A stretch of DNA of 64,000 nt from a bacterium SCSIO 12741 (GCA_024398055.1 CP073749.1:3224594-3288593); one strand, 5' to 3'. Counted from the first letter of the stretch, positions 38,211 to 48,600 are shown. Notes: generated by a model from the letters alone, not told the origin. Numbers and translations are program-made.

Positions 38211-40274
38211 ATGAAGAAGTATTTCCTCAATTTTCTAATTCTTTTTTCCGCACTGACGGTATTTGGTCAAGAATTTAGAGGTAATCCCCTTATTCGAGAA
38301 GGGGATAATACTTTTATAAACAACGAATTACCTAAAGAACTCCGTTTAAAGTTAATTAATTGTTTGAGTCAGGATATTTCTTCCGAGGATAAGGTTCTTT
38401 GCTTGCTTCAATTGGGACAGCAATATCAATCGGAAGGTGAGCATTTTTTGGGAATAATTTGTTATAAATCTGCTTTACAATTTTCAAATTGGGAGGCGAA
38501 TAAAACCTATAAATCTACTTCATATCAACTGTTGGGCTATAGTTATCAAGTCATTGAAGAGCTTGACACTTCAATTTTTTATTTTCAGAAGGCTTTGAAG
38601 GTATCAAAAGCGTCATTGGATTCAGCAGAGATATCAAGTATTTATAACAATATAGCCATGAGTTATTCCCTAAAAGGTGATTTCTCAGAGAGCCTTAATT
38701 CCTTTAAAAATGCGGCGAAAATTTTTGAGGAATTAGGTGACCGTGAACAATATGCTGGCGGGCTTCACAATATCGGTGTAATTTACAAGAGAATTCACTT
38801 CGATGAAGAGGCACAGAAGGTGTTGTTTACGGCTATTGACATTTTTGATGAGCTTGGTTTGAATGGGAAAATGGCCTCCTCTTATAATACATTAGGGAAC
38901 ATCTTTATTAAAAATAAGCAGTTCGATCAAGCACTTAAATACCATCGGATAGCATTAGAACTTAGAAGGGCCGAGGGTGAAGATTGGGGAATTGCTGGTT
39001 CTCTCAATAACTTAGGTCGGACCTATCAGGATATGGGAATTCTAGATAGTGCTCTATATTATTATGGCAAATCATTGAACATAAAGAGAAAGATTGGAAA
39101 TGGAAGGTATATGACCTCGACTCTTGACAACATTGGAGATATCCATCTGCTCCAAGGAGAATTTATAAGTGCCAAAGACTTTTATAAGGAATCATATACA
39201 TATCGTCAAGAAAATCAGGATAGTGTTGGACTCTTGGTCAGCGATATCAATCTTGCTCGAGTTTTGGTTAAAACTGCGAGATATGATGTTGCGGAAGAAG
39301 CTCTGATTCGATCTGAAAAGTTTGCCCAGAAACAAGAGGCTTTAAAAGAACTTCGAACAATTTATGAATTATTGACCGAGCTCTATCAAAATCGAAATGA
39401 GCATGGAAGCGCTTTCATGTATTCTGAATTATTGCGTAACATCAGTGACACTTTGCTTAATGCTGATAAACAAAGGGCGGTTATGGAATTGGAAGCGCGC
39501 TTCGATGTAAGGCAAAAACAAAAAGAAATCAATTATCTAAAACAGATTGAAGAGGAAAAGGATGAGCAATTAAAACTCCAAATTGCTTTTAATACAGCGC
39601 TAATAGTTGGAATGATTATCCTCCTGGGACTGTTGGTGCTGATTTACCGGTTATTTGTAAATAAGAATCTATTGAGTAAAAAGAATGAAACTCTTCTCAG
39701 GGATATGCATCATAGAGTAAAGAATAATCTTCAAGTGTTATCCAGCCTTTTCAGTTTGCAGTTAGGTAAATTGGAAGATGGGGAAGCGAAAGAGGCCCTT
39801 GTGGATAGTGAAAATCGAGTAAGGGCCATGAATTTACTTCATCAACAGCTATATTCTAAGCCGAAAACAGTAACAATTAGTTTACAAGAATACGTTACTG
39901 AAATGGTTGAAGAGATAAAGATATCCTACCACAAATGGTCTTCACAGTCTAATTTGGTTTATCAAGTTGAACCCATAGAATTGGATGCAGACGCTGGTGT
40001 TTCGCTCGGGTTAATCTTAACAGAGTTGCTCAGTAACTGCTACAAACATGTGGTACCGAACACTTCAAATGCAGAAATGAATCTCTCGATTTATAAAGAC
40101 GATTCCAGTCAGATTGTATTAAAAATTTCAGACAATGGTCCAGGGTATTATTGGGAAGAAAGCAGTAAAAAATCATTTGGGTTGCGGTTAGTGAAGCTCC
40201 AAGTTAAACAATTGAATGGTGATATCAGTCAAGTTTCCCCTAATGAACTTATTATTAGAATTCCACCCAAGTGA
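38211..40274 (+). CDS. TPR-containing sensor histidine kinase (HisKA_2 type)
   Basis: A 687-residue kinase with a signal peptide (FLNFLILFSALTVFGQ), five or more TPR units in the periplasmic half (for example YNNIAMSYSLKGDFSESL, NTLGNIFIKNKQFDQALKYH and NNLGRTYQDMGILDSALYYY), a coiled coil and a single transmembrane helix at about residues 465-485. The cytoplasmic part has the HisKA_2 box LRDMHHRVKNNLQVLSSL and a GHKL ATPase with ELLSNCYKHV, KISDNGPG and FGLRLVK. Base composition is clearly more AT-rich than all neighbours (long runs such as TTTTTTATTTT), suggesting transfer or relaxed codon choice. It pairs with the LytTR regulator. Confidence 0.94.
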   Translation: MKKYFLNFLILFSALTVFGQEFRGNPLIREGDNTFINNELPKELRLKLINCLSQDISSEDKVLCLLQLGQQYQSEGEHFLGIICYKSALQFSNWEANKTYKSTSYQLLGYSYQVIEELDTSIFYFQKALKVSKASLDSAEISSIYNNIAMSYSLKGDFSESLNSFKNAAKIFEELGDREQYAGGLHNIGVIYKRIHFDEEAQKVLFTAIDIFDELGLNGKMASSYNTLGNIFIKNKQFDQALKYHRIALELRRAEGEDWGIAGSLNNLGRTYQDMGILDSALYYYGKSLNIKRKIGNGRYMTSTLDNIGDIHLLQGEFISAKDFYKESYTYRQENQDSVGLLVSDINLARVLVKTARYDVAEEALIRSEKFAQKQEALKELRTIYELLTELYQNRNEHGSAFMYSELLRNISDTLLNADKQRAVMELEARFDVRQKQKEINYLKQIEEEKDEQLKLQIAFNTALIVGMIILLGLLVLIYRLFVNKNLLSKKNETLLRDMHHRVKNNLQVLSSLFSLQLGKLEDGEAKEALVDSENRVRAMNLLHQQLYSKPKTVTISLQEYVTEMVEEIKISYHKWSSQSNLVYQVEPIELDADAGVSLGLILTELLSNCYKHVVPNTSNAEMNLSIYKDDSSQIVLKISDNGPGYYWEESSKKSFGLRLVKLQVKQLNGDISQVSPNELIIRIPPK

Positions 40275-40323
40275 AACTCCGATTGTTCAAATTAAATCAG
40301 AGCTTCACTAGTGTGGTATTTCT

Positions 40324-40764
40324 TTAAAGTGATTCAATCATATTGTATACGAGTTCCAGACTGTCTGATACAATCAATGTGTCAACGATTGGATCAAATC
40401 CATTCTTTTCAATTTGCAATACATATTGACCTTGTGGCATATTTGAAAAAACACATTCTCCGAACGAATCTGATGTTCTTACTTCGCTGTAAATTCCCTG
40501 CGGTTCAGAGCGCATTCCGATTTCGACACCAACCATAACCGATCCATTCTTACCAACGTTGATTTTTGCTGCCATCAAGTCGTCATCTACGCCGGTTCTT
40601 ATTTCTTTATTAATAGTCGGAGGAACAGGCAATTCCTGAGAATCCACATTGGCGCTGCTCTGAGGTGTAAATTCCTCTTGTTCTTTGGAGCATGAAGTGA
40701 ATGCCATTGTAGCGATTGAAACAATTGTGAATACGTACCCGAATTTTGTGATTACCTTTTTCAT
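40324..40764 (-). CDS. Lipoprotein with carboxypeptidase-regulatory-like domain
   Basis: A 146-residue lipoprotein with a lipobox at residues 22-25 (signal MKKVITKFGYVFTIVSIATM, then AFTSC). The mature C-terminal half (residues about 65-146) has the layout of a small Ig-like regulatory domain: GVEIGMRSEPQGIYSEVRTSD, GECVFSNMPQGQYVLQIEKNGF. Its role is unknown. It converges with the kinase gene and is followed by a 500-base gap on the other side. Confidence 0.8.
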   Translation of the reverse strand: MKKVITKFGYVFTIVSIATMAFTSCSKEQEEFTPQSSANVDSQELPVPPTINKEIRTGVDDDLMAAKINVGKNGSVMVGVEIGMRSEPQGIYSEVRTSDSFGECVFSNMPQGQYVLQIEKNGFDPIVDTLIVSDSLELVYNMIESL

Positions 40765-41295
40765 CTTTCTAATTTTTAAATAGTTATACCGAATAATTAA
40801 TTTTTTTGACTTAGTTTCTCTTATTCAAGCAGACAGGATGAAATGGGGCATAGTAAGTCCCTTGTGAGTTGGGCTCATTTATTGGACCAGAGTGGAGTGA
40901 GATCTCATGAAGGTGAAAACAACAAAGCGGCTGTTTCCTCAAATTACGATTTGGGCAGTAGATCCTGCTCCCTGGACTTGATTCCGAAACTGCTCAGCAA
41001 TTTCATTGTCCTTATGAATTCTTGATTTTCTCTGCTGGTGGCAGAATTATTTATTTATAGTCTAAGGCCTGCAAAAGTTTTGCTTTTGATATTAACTTCT
41101 TTTGTACGACATGACTTAAATAAATTGTTTTGTAATTTGATTATCTGGTTACTCGCTTTTCGGCAAAAGAATATATTTTTCGTCAAACGGGAAACAGAAC
41201 TCTCCCTATGGCCAGAAATCGCTATCCTGGCATTCCAGTCATTCGAAGAATGACTTCATAAAATGAGTATATTCGACGAAATTTTTTTATTCGCT
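40765..41295. other. AT-rich intergenic region
   Basis: About 530 bases between a lipoprotein gene (minus) and the PNGase F-like gene (plus). Two short frames at 40843-41025 and 41038-41253 have no family-like features. It must contain the two divergent promoters; only partial matches (for example TAATTTG at about 41134) were seen. Confidence 0.4.
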
Positions 41296-43260
41296 ATGAA
41301 AAAGGTCCTTTTTACCCTGCTATTCCTGGGATCACTGGCTCAGGTATTCAGCAAAACTGGTGACACAACCAAAGTAACGATCCACGATCAAACCCATTGG
41401 GATTGGAACGGTAACTTCTACGAAAAGGGGCTGCTCCCGGACGATTCCAAGACTTACGAGAAGATTGTTTTGAGATTTAGACTCGGTTGTCCATCCCAAG
41501 GTTGCAGCGGATGGGACTATACCGGACAGGTTTTCTTGATGGATACGGGGAAAGTTAGATTGGTCGAATTGGCTCGCTTTATCACGCCCTATGCGGGAGA
41601 CCGTCAAAATGGATGGTTCCGTGATTGGTACTTTGATATCACCGATTTTGAGCCTCTTCTACACGATTCTGTAGAGATTAATGCTCGTTATGGGGGATGG
41701 CAAGATGGATTTACCGTAACGCTCGATTTTCTTTTCATAGAGGGTACGCCTCCAAGGGATGTAAACTCGGTTGAAAAACTCTGGATGGGGAGCTACGGAT
41801 ATGGCCATGGAAACAATGAAATCAACGATAAGTTGACCCCCATTAGTTATGATTTTAAAGCGGAGGACAAAACATCTATGCTTCGTCTTATTCCAACTGG
41901 ACACGGAGCTGATCAGCAATCCAATTGCTCGGAATTTTGTCCGAAGACCTATGAAGTAAAAATTGATGGTACTCCTACCTGGACCAAATCGGTTTGGAAA
42001 GACGATTGTGGTGAAAACGGTTACTGGCCTCAAACAGGTACCTGGGTGTACAACCGAGCCAACTGGTGTCCCGGTGATAAAGTTCCAACACATGACTATG
42101 ACTTGAGAGGAGTGGTGACTCCCGGACAAACTCATACCCTGGATGTAGATTTTGAAAGCTACACCACTTCGGGAGGAGCTTCTTACATTTTTACTGGAAT
42201 GCTTTTCAACTACGGTGATTTCAATTTTGAAAAGGACGTGGAGCTTTTGGATATTAAAGCACCAAACAGCTACGAAGATTATGGTCGCTTAAATCCAATT
42301 TGTGGAAATCCTGTGGTACGCATTCGTAACCGCGGAAGCGAAACCCTGGAGTCTGTAAAGATCATTTACGGTGTAACAGGAAAAGACCTGTTGGTGTACG
42401 AATGGACGGGTAAGCTATATGCCCTGGAAGAAACGGATATCACCTTGCCAGATGCGGGATGGTTGTTCAACGATGTTTCCAAAACTGAATTCGTAGCCAT
42501 GGCTTCTTGCCCAAATAACGGAGTAGATGAGTACGAATACAACAACCGCAAAACAACGGTAGTAGAGCACGTTAAAAAGGCGAATTCCACCGAGGTTGTA
42601 GTATGGGGAACCATGAACAACTCTCCAAGCGAAAACGTAATTATCCTCTCTGCTTCTGACGGATCAGAAGTTCGTAGATGGGAAAATATGGGAGCAGGTC
42701 AATCTTTTCAGGACAATGTAACCTTGACGGATGGATGTTACCAATTGCGTATTACCGATACCCGTTGCGACGGATTGAGCTTCTTTGGTAATCAATCGCA
42801 AGGTAGTGGTACTCTTCGTCTACACAACAAAGACTTGACAATCATTCACCCTTTTAACCCCAATTTTGGTTGTTCTGAGACCATCAACTTTTCAGTAGGA
42901 GCAGGTATTACCAAAAAGCCAGATAACGTGGCTGTAGCATCTGATTCGGTTTGCTTGTCTTTGGGAACGGATAATGGTGAAAGCCACAGTTTCTTCTCCT
43001 CTAATAACGAGCAATCTTTGGTTTTGTATCCTAATCCAACGGAAGGTAGTTTCTTGATCAATTTTAGTTCTCCAGAGCCTACGCCTCTTACGGTTCGTAT
43101 TTACAACTTAGAGGGTAAGGTAGTTTTTGAAAAGGAAGTTCAGGAAGCGTTGAACTATGGCGAGATGATCGATTTAAGCGATCAGAAGGCCGGTATGTAC
43201 ATTTTGGAGGCCAATACCCCTCAAGAGTACTTTCAAAAGAAAATTAGCCTGATTCACTAA
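41296..43260 (+). CDS. PNGase F-like peptide N-glycosidase with type A T9SS sorting domain
   Basis: An exported enzyme of 654 residues from the ATG at 41296, with a signal peptide ending QVFSK. The first ~320 residues match the PNGase F fold: LRFRLGCPSQGCSGWDYTG, RFITPYAG, then LIPTGHGADQQSNCSEFCPK followed by a Trp-rich stretch (WPQTGTWVYNRANWCPGDK). PNGase F cleaves the Asn-GlcNAc bond of N-glycoproteins; catalytic residues were not mapped. Further beta domains (about 330-560) precede a type A CTD from LYPNPTEGSFLINF to QKKISLIH. The gene is free-standing, with a terminator after it. It may process host or algal glycoproteins. Confidence 0.88.
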   Translation: MKKVLFTLLFLGSLAQVFSKTGDTTKVTIHDQTHWDWNGNFYEKGLLPDDSKTYEKIVLRFRLGCPSQGCSGWDYTGQVFLMDTGKVRLVELARFITPYAGDRQNGWFRDWYFDITDFEPLLHDSVEINARYGGWQDGFTVTLDFLFIEGTPPRDVNSVEKLWMGSYGYGHGNNEINDKLTPISYDFKAEDKTSMLRLIPTGHGADQQSNCSEFCPKTYEVKIDGTPTWTKSVWKDDCGENGYWPQTGTWVYNRANWCPGDKVPTHDYDLRGVVTPGQTHTLDVDFESYTTSGGASYIFTGMLFNYGDFNFEKDVELLDIKAPNSYEDYGRLNPICGNPVVRIRNRGSETLESVKIIYGVTGKDLLVYEWTGKLYALEETDITLPDAGWLFNDVSKTEFVAMASCPNNGVDEYEYNNRKTTVVEHVKKANSTEVVVWGTMNNSPSENVIILSASDGSEVRRWENMGAGQSFQDNVTLTDGCYQLRITDTRCDGLSFFGNQSQGSGTLRLHNKDLTIIHPFNPNFGCSETINFSVGAGITKKPDNVAVASDSVCLSLGTDNGESHSFFSSNNEQSLVLYPNPTEGSFLINFSSPEPTPLTVRIYNLEGKVVFEKEVQEALNYGEMIDLSDQKAGMYILEANTPQEYFQKKISLIH

Positions 43261-43280
43261 GCAGAATCGGCACGGCATAA

Positions 43281-43317
43281 AAAAATCCCCTTTCAACCTG
43301 TTTGGAAGGGGATTTTT
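43281..43317. terminator. Bidirectional terminator between PNGase F-like and THX genes
   Basis: Stem AAAAATCCCCTT (43281-43292) and AAGGGGATTTTT (43306-43317) are perfectly complementary with a 13-base loop. A-rich and T-rich flanks make it work for both convergent genes. Confidence 0.9.
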
Positions 43318-43338
43318 TATACTGAAAGCTCGCTCTCG

Positions 43339-43560
43339 TTAATCGGCAGTTTCTTTTTCTTCTTTGGCGGTTTTTTTCGCACTGGCCTTTGCTGGCTCTT
43401 TTTTGGCTGAGCTCTTTGCGGGGGCTTTTTTCTTTTTCTTTCCTTGTTTCAAGGTTTCAATTTCAGCTAAGCTTAGGTTCTTACGGTTAGGTTGACGGGT
43501 TTTGCCAGCGGAACCTCTAAAACGTTTTCCCTTGGCAGTTTTTTTATCTCCTTTTCCCAT
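43339..43560 (-). CDS. 30S ribosomal protein THX, with histone H1-like basic tail
   Basis: A 73-residue protein starting MGKGDKKTAKGKRFRGSAGKT, which matches the Bacteroidota/Thermus small ribosomal protein THX (S31e family); that family is usually little longer than 30-50 residues. After a short helix (NLSLAEIETL) it continues into a very basic K/A/P-rich tail (KKKKKAPAKSSAKKEPAKASAKK) that resembles histone H1 tails and probably binds nucleic acid. The next upstream gene on this strand is HU. Confidence 0.75.
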   Translation of the reverse strand: MGKGDKKTAKGKRFRGSAGKTRQPNRKNLSLAEIETLKQGKKKKKAPAKSSAKKEPAKASAKKTAKEEKETAD

Positions 43561-43675
43561 ATATCATTGAATTTTTCAATTAGGCGAACGTCTAATATAA
43601 AGAATTTGAAGGAAAGGGTCAAGGTTATTGGGTTGATTATGAGGAGGAAGGAGCTTGGTATAGGGCAAAAAAAAA

Positions 43676-43695
43676 GCCTCCGCAATGGCGGAGGC
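43676..43695 (-). terminator. Terminator downstream of HU gene
   Basis: GCCTCCGC (43676-43683) and GCGGAGGC (43688-43695) form a stem with a 4-base loop. Long A runs on the plus strand before it and Ts after it extend the stem and give a U-tract on the minus strand. It ends the HU transcript, 26 bases after its stop. Confidence 0.9.
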
Positions 43696-43720
43696 CTTTT
43701 TTATGCAATCATTGTGGCGA

Positions 43721-43993
43721 TTAATTTACCGCAGTAGAAAGTTCAGCACCTGCTTTAAACTTCACCACATTTTTAGCGGCAATTTTAATTTCTTTTCCTG
43801 TTTGAGGATTACGGCCAGTTCTAGCCGATCTTTTGGACACGGAGAAAGAACCGAATCCTACCAAAGCAACTCTGTCGCCTTTCTTAAGTGCGCTTGAAGT
43901 AGAGTCAATCAAAGCATCTAGGGCTTTTTTAGCGTCAGCTTTAGAGATCCCAGCTCCATTAGCCATTGCCTCTACCAATTCCGACTTGTTCAT
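43721..43993 (-). CDS. HU family DNA-binding protein
   Basis: A 90-residue nucleoid protein. [28 protein letters not shown] is the helical dimer region, and [29 protein letters not shown] is the DNA-binding arm with the conserved RxGRNPQTG motif. Bends DNA as a homodimer. A well-formed promoter lies 40 bases before the start, and a terminator follows. Confidence 0.97.
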   Translation of the reverse strand: MNKSELVEAMANGAGISKADAKKALDALIDSTSSALKKGDRVALVGFGSFSVSKRSARTGRNPQTGKEIKIAAKNVVKFKAGAELSTAVN

Positions 43994-44032
43994 CGTGTAA
44001 TTTGTTTTTAGTTAATAATAATAATTCGATAC

Positions 44033-44062
44033 CAAATTTATACGAAAATGTACACGGGTCAA
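44033..44062 (-). promoter_or_regulatory. Bacteroidota-type promoter for HU
   Basis: Read on the minus strand, TTG (44062-44060) is followed after 19 bases by TAAATTTG (44040-44033). This is a textbook -33/-7 pair for the Bacteroidota primary sigma factor, leaving a leader of about 35 bases before the HU start codon. Confidence 0.7.
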
Positions 44063-44206
44063 GGGTTGCCGGGTGAAATGCACCATTTTGTTGAAAAATC
44101 GGATATTTTGTTAATAAACTACCGGAATCGCCAGCGTCCATGCGGGTTTAGGGCAATTTTAACCCCTTTTTGGAACGTTCAACGATATTCCCAAATCGGG
44201 ACAAAA

Positions 44207-44614
44207 TCAATGTTGGTGATCAGACCAAATTCGATCTTCGCCTAAAAACTCTGGGGTTTGAATGGATAAAACCTTAGCAGGTACAGGGGATCGGGTTTTA
44301 AAGGAATGTACCACCCCTTGGGGGATTCGCACATAATCGCCGGGCTTTAGTTCCATCTTATTGGTACCCAGGTAAAAGGTGCCTTCGCCTTCCAAAACAT
44401 AAATGCACTCGGTGTGCTCGGCATGGTGATGAGGTCGTACGGTATCCTTTACCCAAATCAAAAATGAAGACTGATTGGCATCGGTGCTCAGTTTTTCTAC
44501 CGTGATGTTGTCTTTAAAGACTTCTGGAGTGGAGGTGGGTAAATGAATCGCCTCTTGTGCCCAACCGGTGGCAACAAATCCCAAGGATAAGAATAGTAGT
44601 GTAACAGCCTTCAT
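44207..44614 (-). CDS. Exported cupin-domain protein
   Basis: A 135-residue protein from the ATG at 44614, with a signal peptide ending ATGWAQ. The single cupin fold has metal-ligand motifs HHHAEHTECIYVLEGEG (G-x5-HxH-x-E-like) and GDYVRIPQGVVHSF. It is probably periplasmic; the ligand is unknown. It lies just after fmt, and the longer upstream frame would overlap fmt, so the ATG at 44614 is preferred. Confidence 0.85.
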   Translation of the reverse strand: MKAVTLLFLSLGFVATGWAQEAIHLPTSTPEVFKDNITVEKLSTDANQSSFLIWVKDTVRPHHHAEHTECIYVLEGEGTFYLGTNKMELKPGDYVRIPQGVVHSFKTRSPVPAKVLSIQTPEFLGEDRIWSDHQH

Positions 44615-44618
44615 CTTA

Positions 44619-45572
44619 CTAAAATAGCAATTCGGGTTGATCATTGAGACCACGAAGCAGATCGGCCACAGGCATTCGCTTCTTGCCTTCCAACTGTATT
44701 TGAGTCAGCCAAAGAATTCCTCCTGATAACCGGACGCCCAATCGGTCTTTTTCAGATAACTGTTGAGGCAGGTCTATTGAAGTATCGTCATCCTGAGCTT
44801 CGAAGATGCTTGAGTACACCTTCAATTGTTTTTCGGTGTCACCCACTTTTACCCGGGTAAACGCACCTGGAAATGGAGCCAGTCCCCGAATATGATTGTG
44901 TATATCCTGAGCGGATCGATTCCAATCGATCTGGCAATCCTCTTTAAACAACTTTGGGGCTTCACGAAGAACTTCGCCTTCACTTTGGAACTCATCCTGG
45001 TGTCTGGGAGTTACTTTTCCGTTTTCCAGGGCATCCACGGTTTTTACCACCAAAGAAGCGCCCAAATCCATCAGGCGATCATGAAGATCTCCAGCGGTAT
45101 CATCGGGACTTATATTTTCCTTTTCCCGAAACAGGATATTTCCAGTATCGATGGCATGTTGTAAAAGAAAGGTGGTTACTCCGCTTTCCGATTCTCCGTT
45201 CATAACCGCTCTATTGATGGGAGCAGCGCCTCGGTATTGGGGCAGCAAACTGGCGTGCAGATTAAAGGTACCCATGGCGGGCATGTTCCAAACGGATTCT
45301 GGAAGCATTCGAAAAGCGACCACAATTTGTAGATCGGCCTGCCAATCTTTAAGGGCTTGTTGAAATTCTGGATCCTTGAGGTTGGTGGGTTGAAGTAGGG
45401 GCAGTCCAACAGATTGGGCGTATTCCTTTACGGCAGAAGGTCTAAGTTTATGTCCTCGACCAGCTGGTCTATCGGGAGCGGTTATGACTCCCACCACATT
45501 CTTTTTAGCTTCCACCAAAGCTCTTAGGGAAGCTACCGCAAAATCGGGTGTACCAAGAAATACAATGCGCAT
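44619..45572 (-). CDS. fmt: Methionyl-tRNA formyltransferase
   Basis: Formylates initiator Met-tRNA with 10-formyltetrahydrofolate. The 317-residue length is typical. Motifs are MRIVFLGTPDFAVASLRALV, PDRPAGRGHKLRPS, MGTFNLHASLLPQYRGAAPINRA with the family N-x-H pair, and LQHAIDTGNILF carrying the conserved Asp. The C-terminal OB domain has IRGLAPFPGAFT. A TATATTTG promoter element lies 20 bases before the ATG. The cupin gene follows. Confidence 0.97.
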   Translation of the reverse strand: MRIVFLGTPDFAVASLRALVEAKKNVVGVITAPDRPAGRGHKLRPSAVKEYAQSVGLPLLQPTNLKDPEFQQALKDWQADLQIVVAFRMLPESVWNMPAMGTFNLHASLLPQYRGAAPINRAVMNGESESGVTTFLLQHAIDTGNILFREKENISPDDTAGDLHDRLMDLGASLVVKTVDALENGKVTPRHQDEFQSEGEVLREAPKLFKEDCQIDWNRSAQDIHNHIRGLAPFPGAFTRVKVGDTEKQLKVYSSIFEAQDDDTSIDLPQQLSEKDRLGVRLSGGILWLTQIQLEGKKRMPVADLLRGLNDQPELLF

Positions 45573-45592
45573 TAGTCTACTTTTTAGGCGGG

Positions 45593-45626
45593 CAAATATA
45601 GCGGATAAGAACAGGGACGCCTACAA
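45593..45626 (-). promoter_or_regulatory. Probable fmt promoter
   Basis: On the minus strand TTG (45626-45624) is followed after 23 bases by TATATTTG (45600-45593), a Bacteroidota promoter pattern whose -33 part overlaps the end of the sensor-kinase gene. Confidence 0.5.
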
Positions 45627-48600
45627 GCGAGCAGTCAATTCTAAGCGATATCCGGCATCGGTAGTGATACTTAGTTGACCACTGAGTTGTTTAGCCCGCA
45701 TTTTCATGTTGCTCAATCCTTGCCCATCGGATTTGGTTGGTTCTGCAGCTGAACCATTATCCTGAACGACCAGTTTGAACTGACCTTTTTCCTGGCTAAT
45801 GGAGATATGAACTTCTGTGGCATTCGAATGCTTGGCAATGTTGTGGATGGCTTCCTTAAACAGCAGGTAGCAGTTGTGCCTAAACTCCAGCGATAGTCGT
45901 TGCTGACTTCTCAATTGGGATTCATCAAAGTGAAATTGGATGTCGAGTGGGCCCAGCATTTCTGCCGCAAAATCTTTCATTCGATCGGTGAGATCTTCCG
46001 CCCGGTCTTTACGAGAATCAATGGACCAAACGATGTCACGCATCGATTTGACGGCATGTCGACTGGTGGTTTTGATGGAGTCCATCTCTTTTTGAGTCTC
46101 TTCTTCATTATAGATTCCTTCACCAATGAGATCCGTTTTTAGAGAAATGCGGGTGAGAAGACTGCCGACATCATCGTGTAGGTCGCTGGCAATTTTTAGG
46201 CGAAGTCGATCCAGTTTTTGAAATTGATTGATCCGATAACGATATACACCATATACGATGGCCAGTGAACTGAGAATGACCAAGGATATAAACCACCAGG
46301 TCTTGTAGAAGATTTGGTGAACCTTTAAGGGAAGTGAAATCTCGGCCTGACTCCAAAAGCCATCTCGCCCCTGAGTCTTTACTTCAAATTGATAGTTTCC
46401 TGGAGGAAGTCGGTTGAAGCGAACCTGATGATCGGGCCCCAAAGGAGTCCATTCATTGTCCAGACCCTTTAACCGATAGGCATATCGGTTGTTGTCGGCG
46501 CTAAAATAATCGGTGGAGGCAAAGCGGAAGGTGAAAAATTTATCGCCTGGATAGAGGTGGAGCATTTCCCCCATTTGAGGAGAGATAGATTTTATTTGTC
46601 CCTTATCACCATCGAATTTTTCAAATCCGGAAAGTACAACCGGGAAGTTGTTTCGGGTGGATTCATTTTTGGATTTTGAAAGATGAACGACGCCATTCAT
46701 ACCTCCAAAAAATAATCCTTTTGAACCAGCGGTAAATGCGCGATAATTAAACTCATTGTGAGGAAGCCCCTGAAGGGTGGTGAAATTCTTAAAGCTCTCT
46801 TCCTCGGGATTGAAACGACTCAATCCTTGGTTGGTGCTAATCCATAAATGATCGTCCTGGGCTTGTATGGCATGTACCTGGTTATTGGGTAATCCGTTTC
46901 GCGTGGTATAATGTTGAATTTCGCCTGACTCCGGATCTAAGCGATGCATACCGGTTGGTGAACCAATCCAAAGGAAACCGTTCCAGGATAAAACACATCG
47001 GATGGAATTGCTGCTTAGCCCCGAATTTTTGTTCCACATTCTTTTTTGACCCGATGGTGGATTGATGGCCATAAGCCCCGATTGATTGGTGCCCACCCAA
47101 ATGATCTCATTCGGATCTTGGCATAAGGCGGTGATGTGAAGGGTGGAAAGGTTGATGACAGAATCGGAAAAGGGCAAGGAACGAATGCTCTGTTCGCCAG
47201 GACTTATTTCATTGATTCCTCGATCGGTCCCTTGAAGTATTCGTCCATCCTTCAAAGGCAAGAGGCAGGAACCATAACCCGTGGAATTTCCAGAGGGGAT
47301 AAGGTGATCCATTTCACCAGAGCTCAAGTTGTAAACCAATATTCCCGGATCAAACCAATTCGAAATCCAGAGCAGGGAGTCACGTTGGTGCATACCATAG
47401 GGAAGGATCTGGTATATCTTGCCTGAACTGAAGTAACTATAAGGTAAGAGTTGCGATTCTTTACCTGTATGATCCAGTACATAGATTCCCTGATGAACTA
47501 AACCGGCGTATAATTCACCTGAGCTTCCTTCTTCCAAGCTTCGAATGCTGTTTCCAAATCCATTTCGGTTCAATTTGCCCACGAAAGACAGCTGAAATGG
47601 TGAGGGATCGTCCAACAGTCTAAAAAGCCCAAAATTGGTTCCCATCCACATGGTCCGATCTCGACTCTCGTAAAAGTAGGTGGTGACATTGGTGCCTTCT
47701 TCGAGTTGATCTATTTTCAGGGAGTCTGTACCCGATGTTCTTTCAATCTTGACCCAAGAGCCTTGTTGATACCATAAACTTCCACGATGATCATAAATCT
47801 GATTAACGGGCATGTGTTTTCCAAGCAGCCGTGGCTGGGTTCTTTTGGTATACACCTGTTGACTCAGGTTACATTCAAACATTACCGTGGACTCCGATTC
47901 ACAGAAGCAGCCGTTGAGCACAAAGTCTTGGACGGAAGTGTCCTGAATGAATTCCTGGTTGCGCCGATACGGTCCATGGACTTGATAGGCTTCCTCAGTT
48001 TTGCCAGGTAAGGCATCGGCTAAGCGAAAGTCAGCAACCACATCAGGAATCTGTATTCGGTCTATAACCTTTCCTTGGTCATTTACCTGAAGAAACTCCA
48101 ACGTATTCGTTGGTCGGATCCAAATTCTTCTTTGACGATCTTCAAATACATTGGCGAGGTAGCGATAGGTGGTGTCGTTTTGATCATCGGTGACTAAAAA
48201 ACGTTCAAATTTTCCTCCACCGCGATAGATGGCATAGTCGTACAAAAACTCCTGGTCGGGGCGAGTGCGGGATTGAAGGAAAATAGTCCTGGAATAGGCT
48301 GTTGGAGTAATTTCATAAACACCTATAACATCGTCGAGCCCGGGAAAAACTTCGGCAGCCGAGAAAGATTGAAATTCCCCGGTTTGAGGATCGAGCAGAT
48401 TGAGTCCACCTTCATTGGCAATCCATAGGATACCTGAAGTATCGCATTCCAGATCATGAATATAGCTGTTGAGCAATCCTTCTGGCTCTTCCAGGTAGGG
48501 GGTGAATTGATAGCCGTCAAAACGATTTAGCCCATCTCGGGTTCCAATCCACATAATTCCTTGATGATCTTGGGTAAGACAGGTTACATGGCGGAAAGAA

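Noticed and set aside
40271-40308. Inverted repeat (GTGAAACTC / GAGCTTCAC) after the TPR kinase
   Set aside because: One mismatch, a 20-base loop and no T-tract; too weak to call a terminator.
40843-41253. Two short open frames in the AT-rich gap between the lipoprotein and PNGase F-like genes
   Set aside because: No family-like sequence, no signal peptide, no coupling to neighbours; the gap is better read as a double promoter region.
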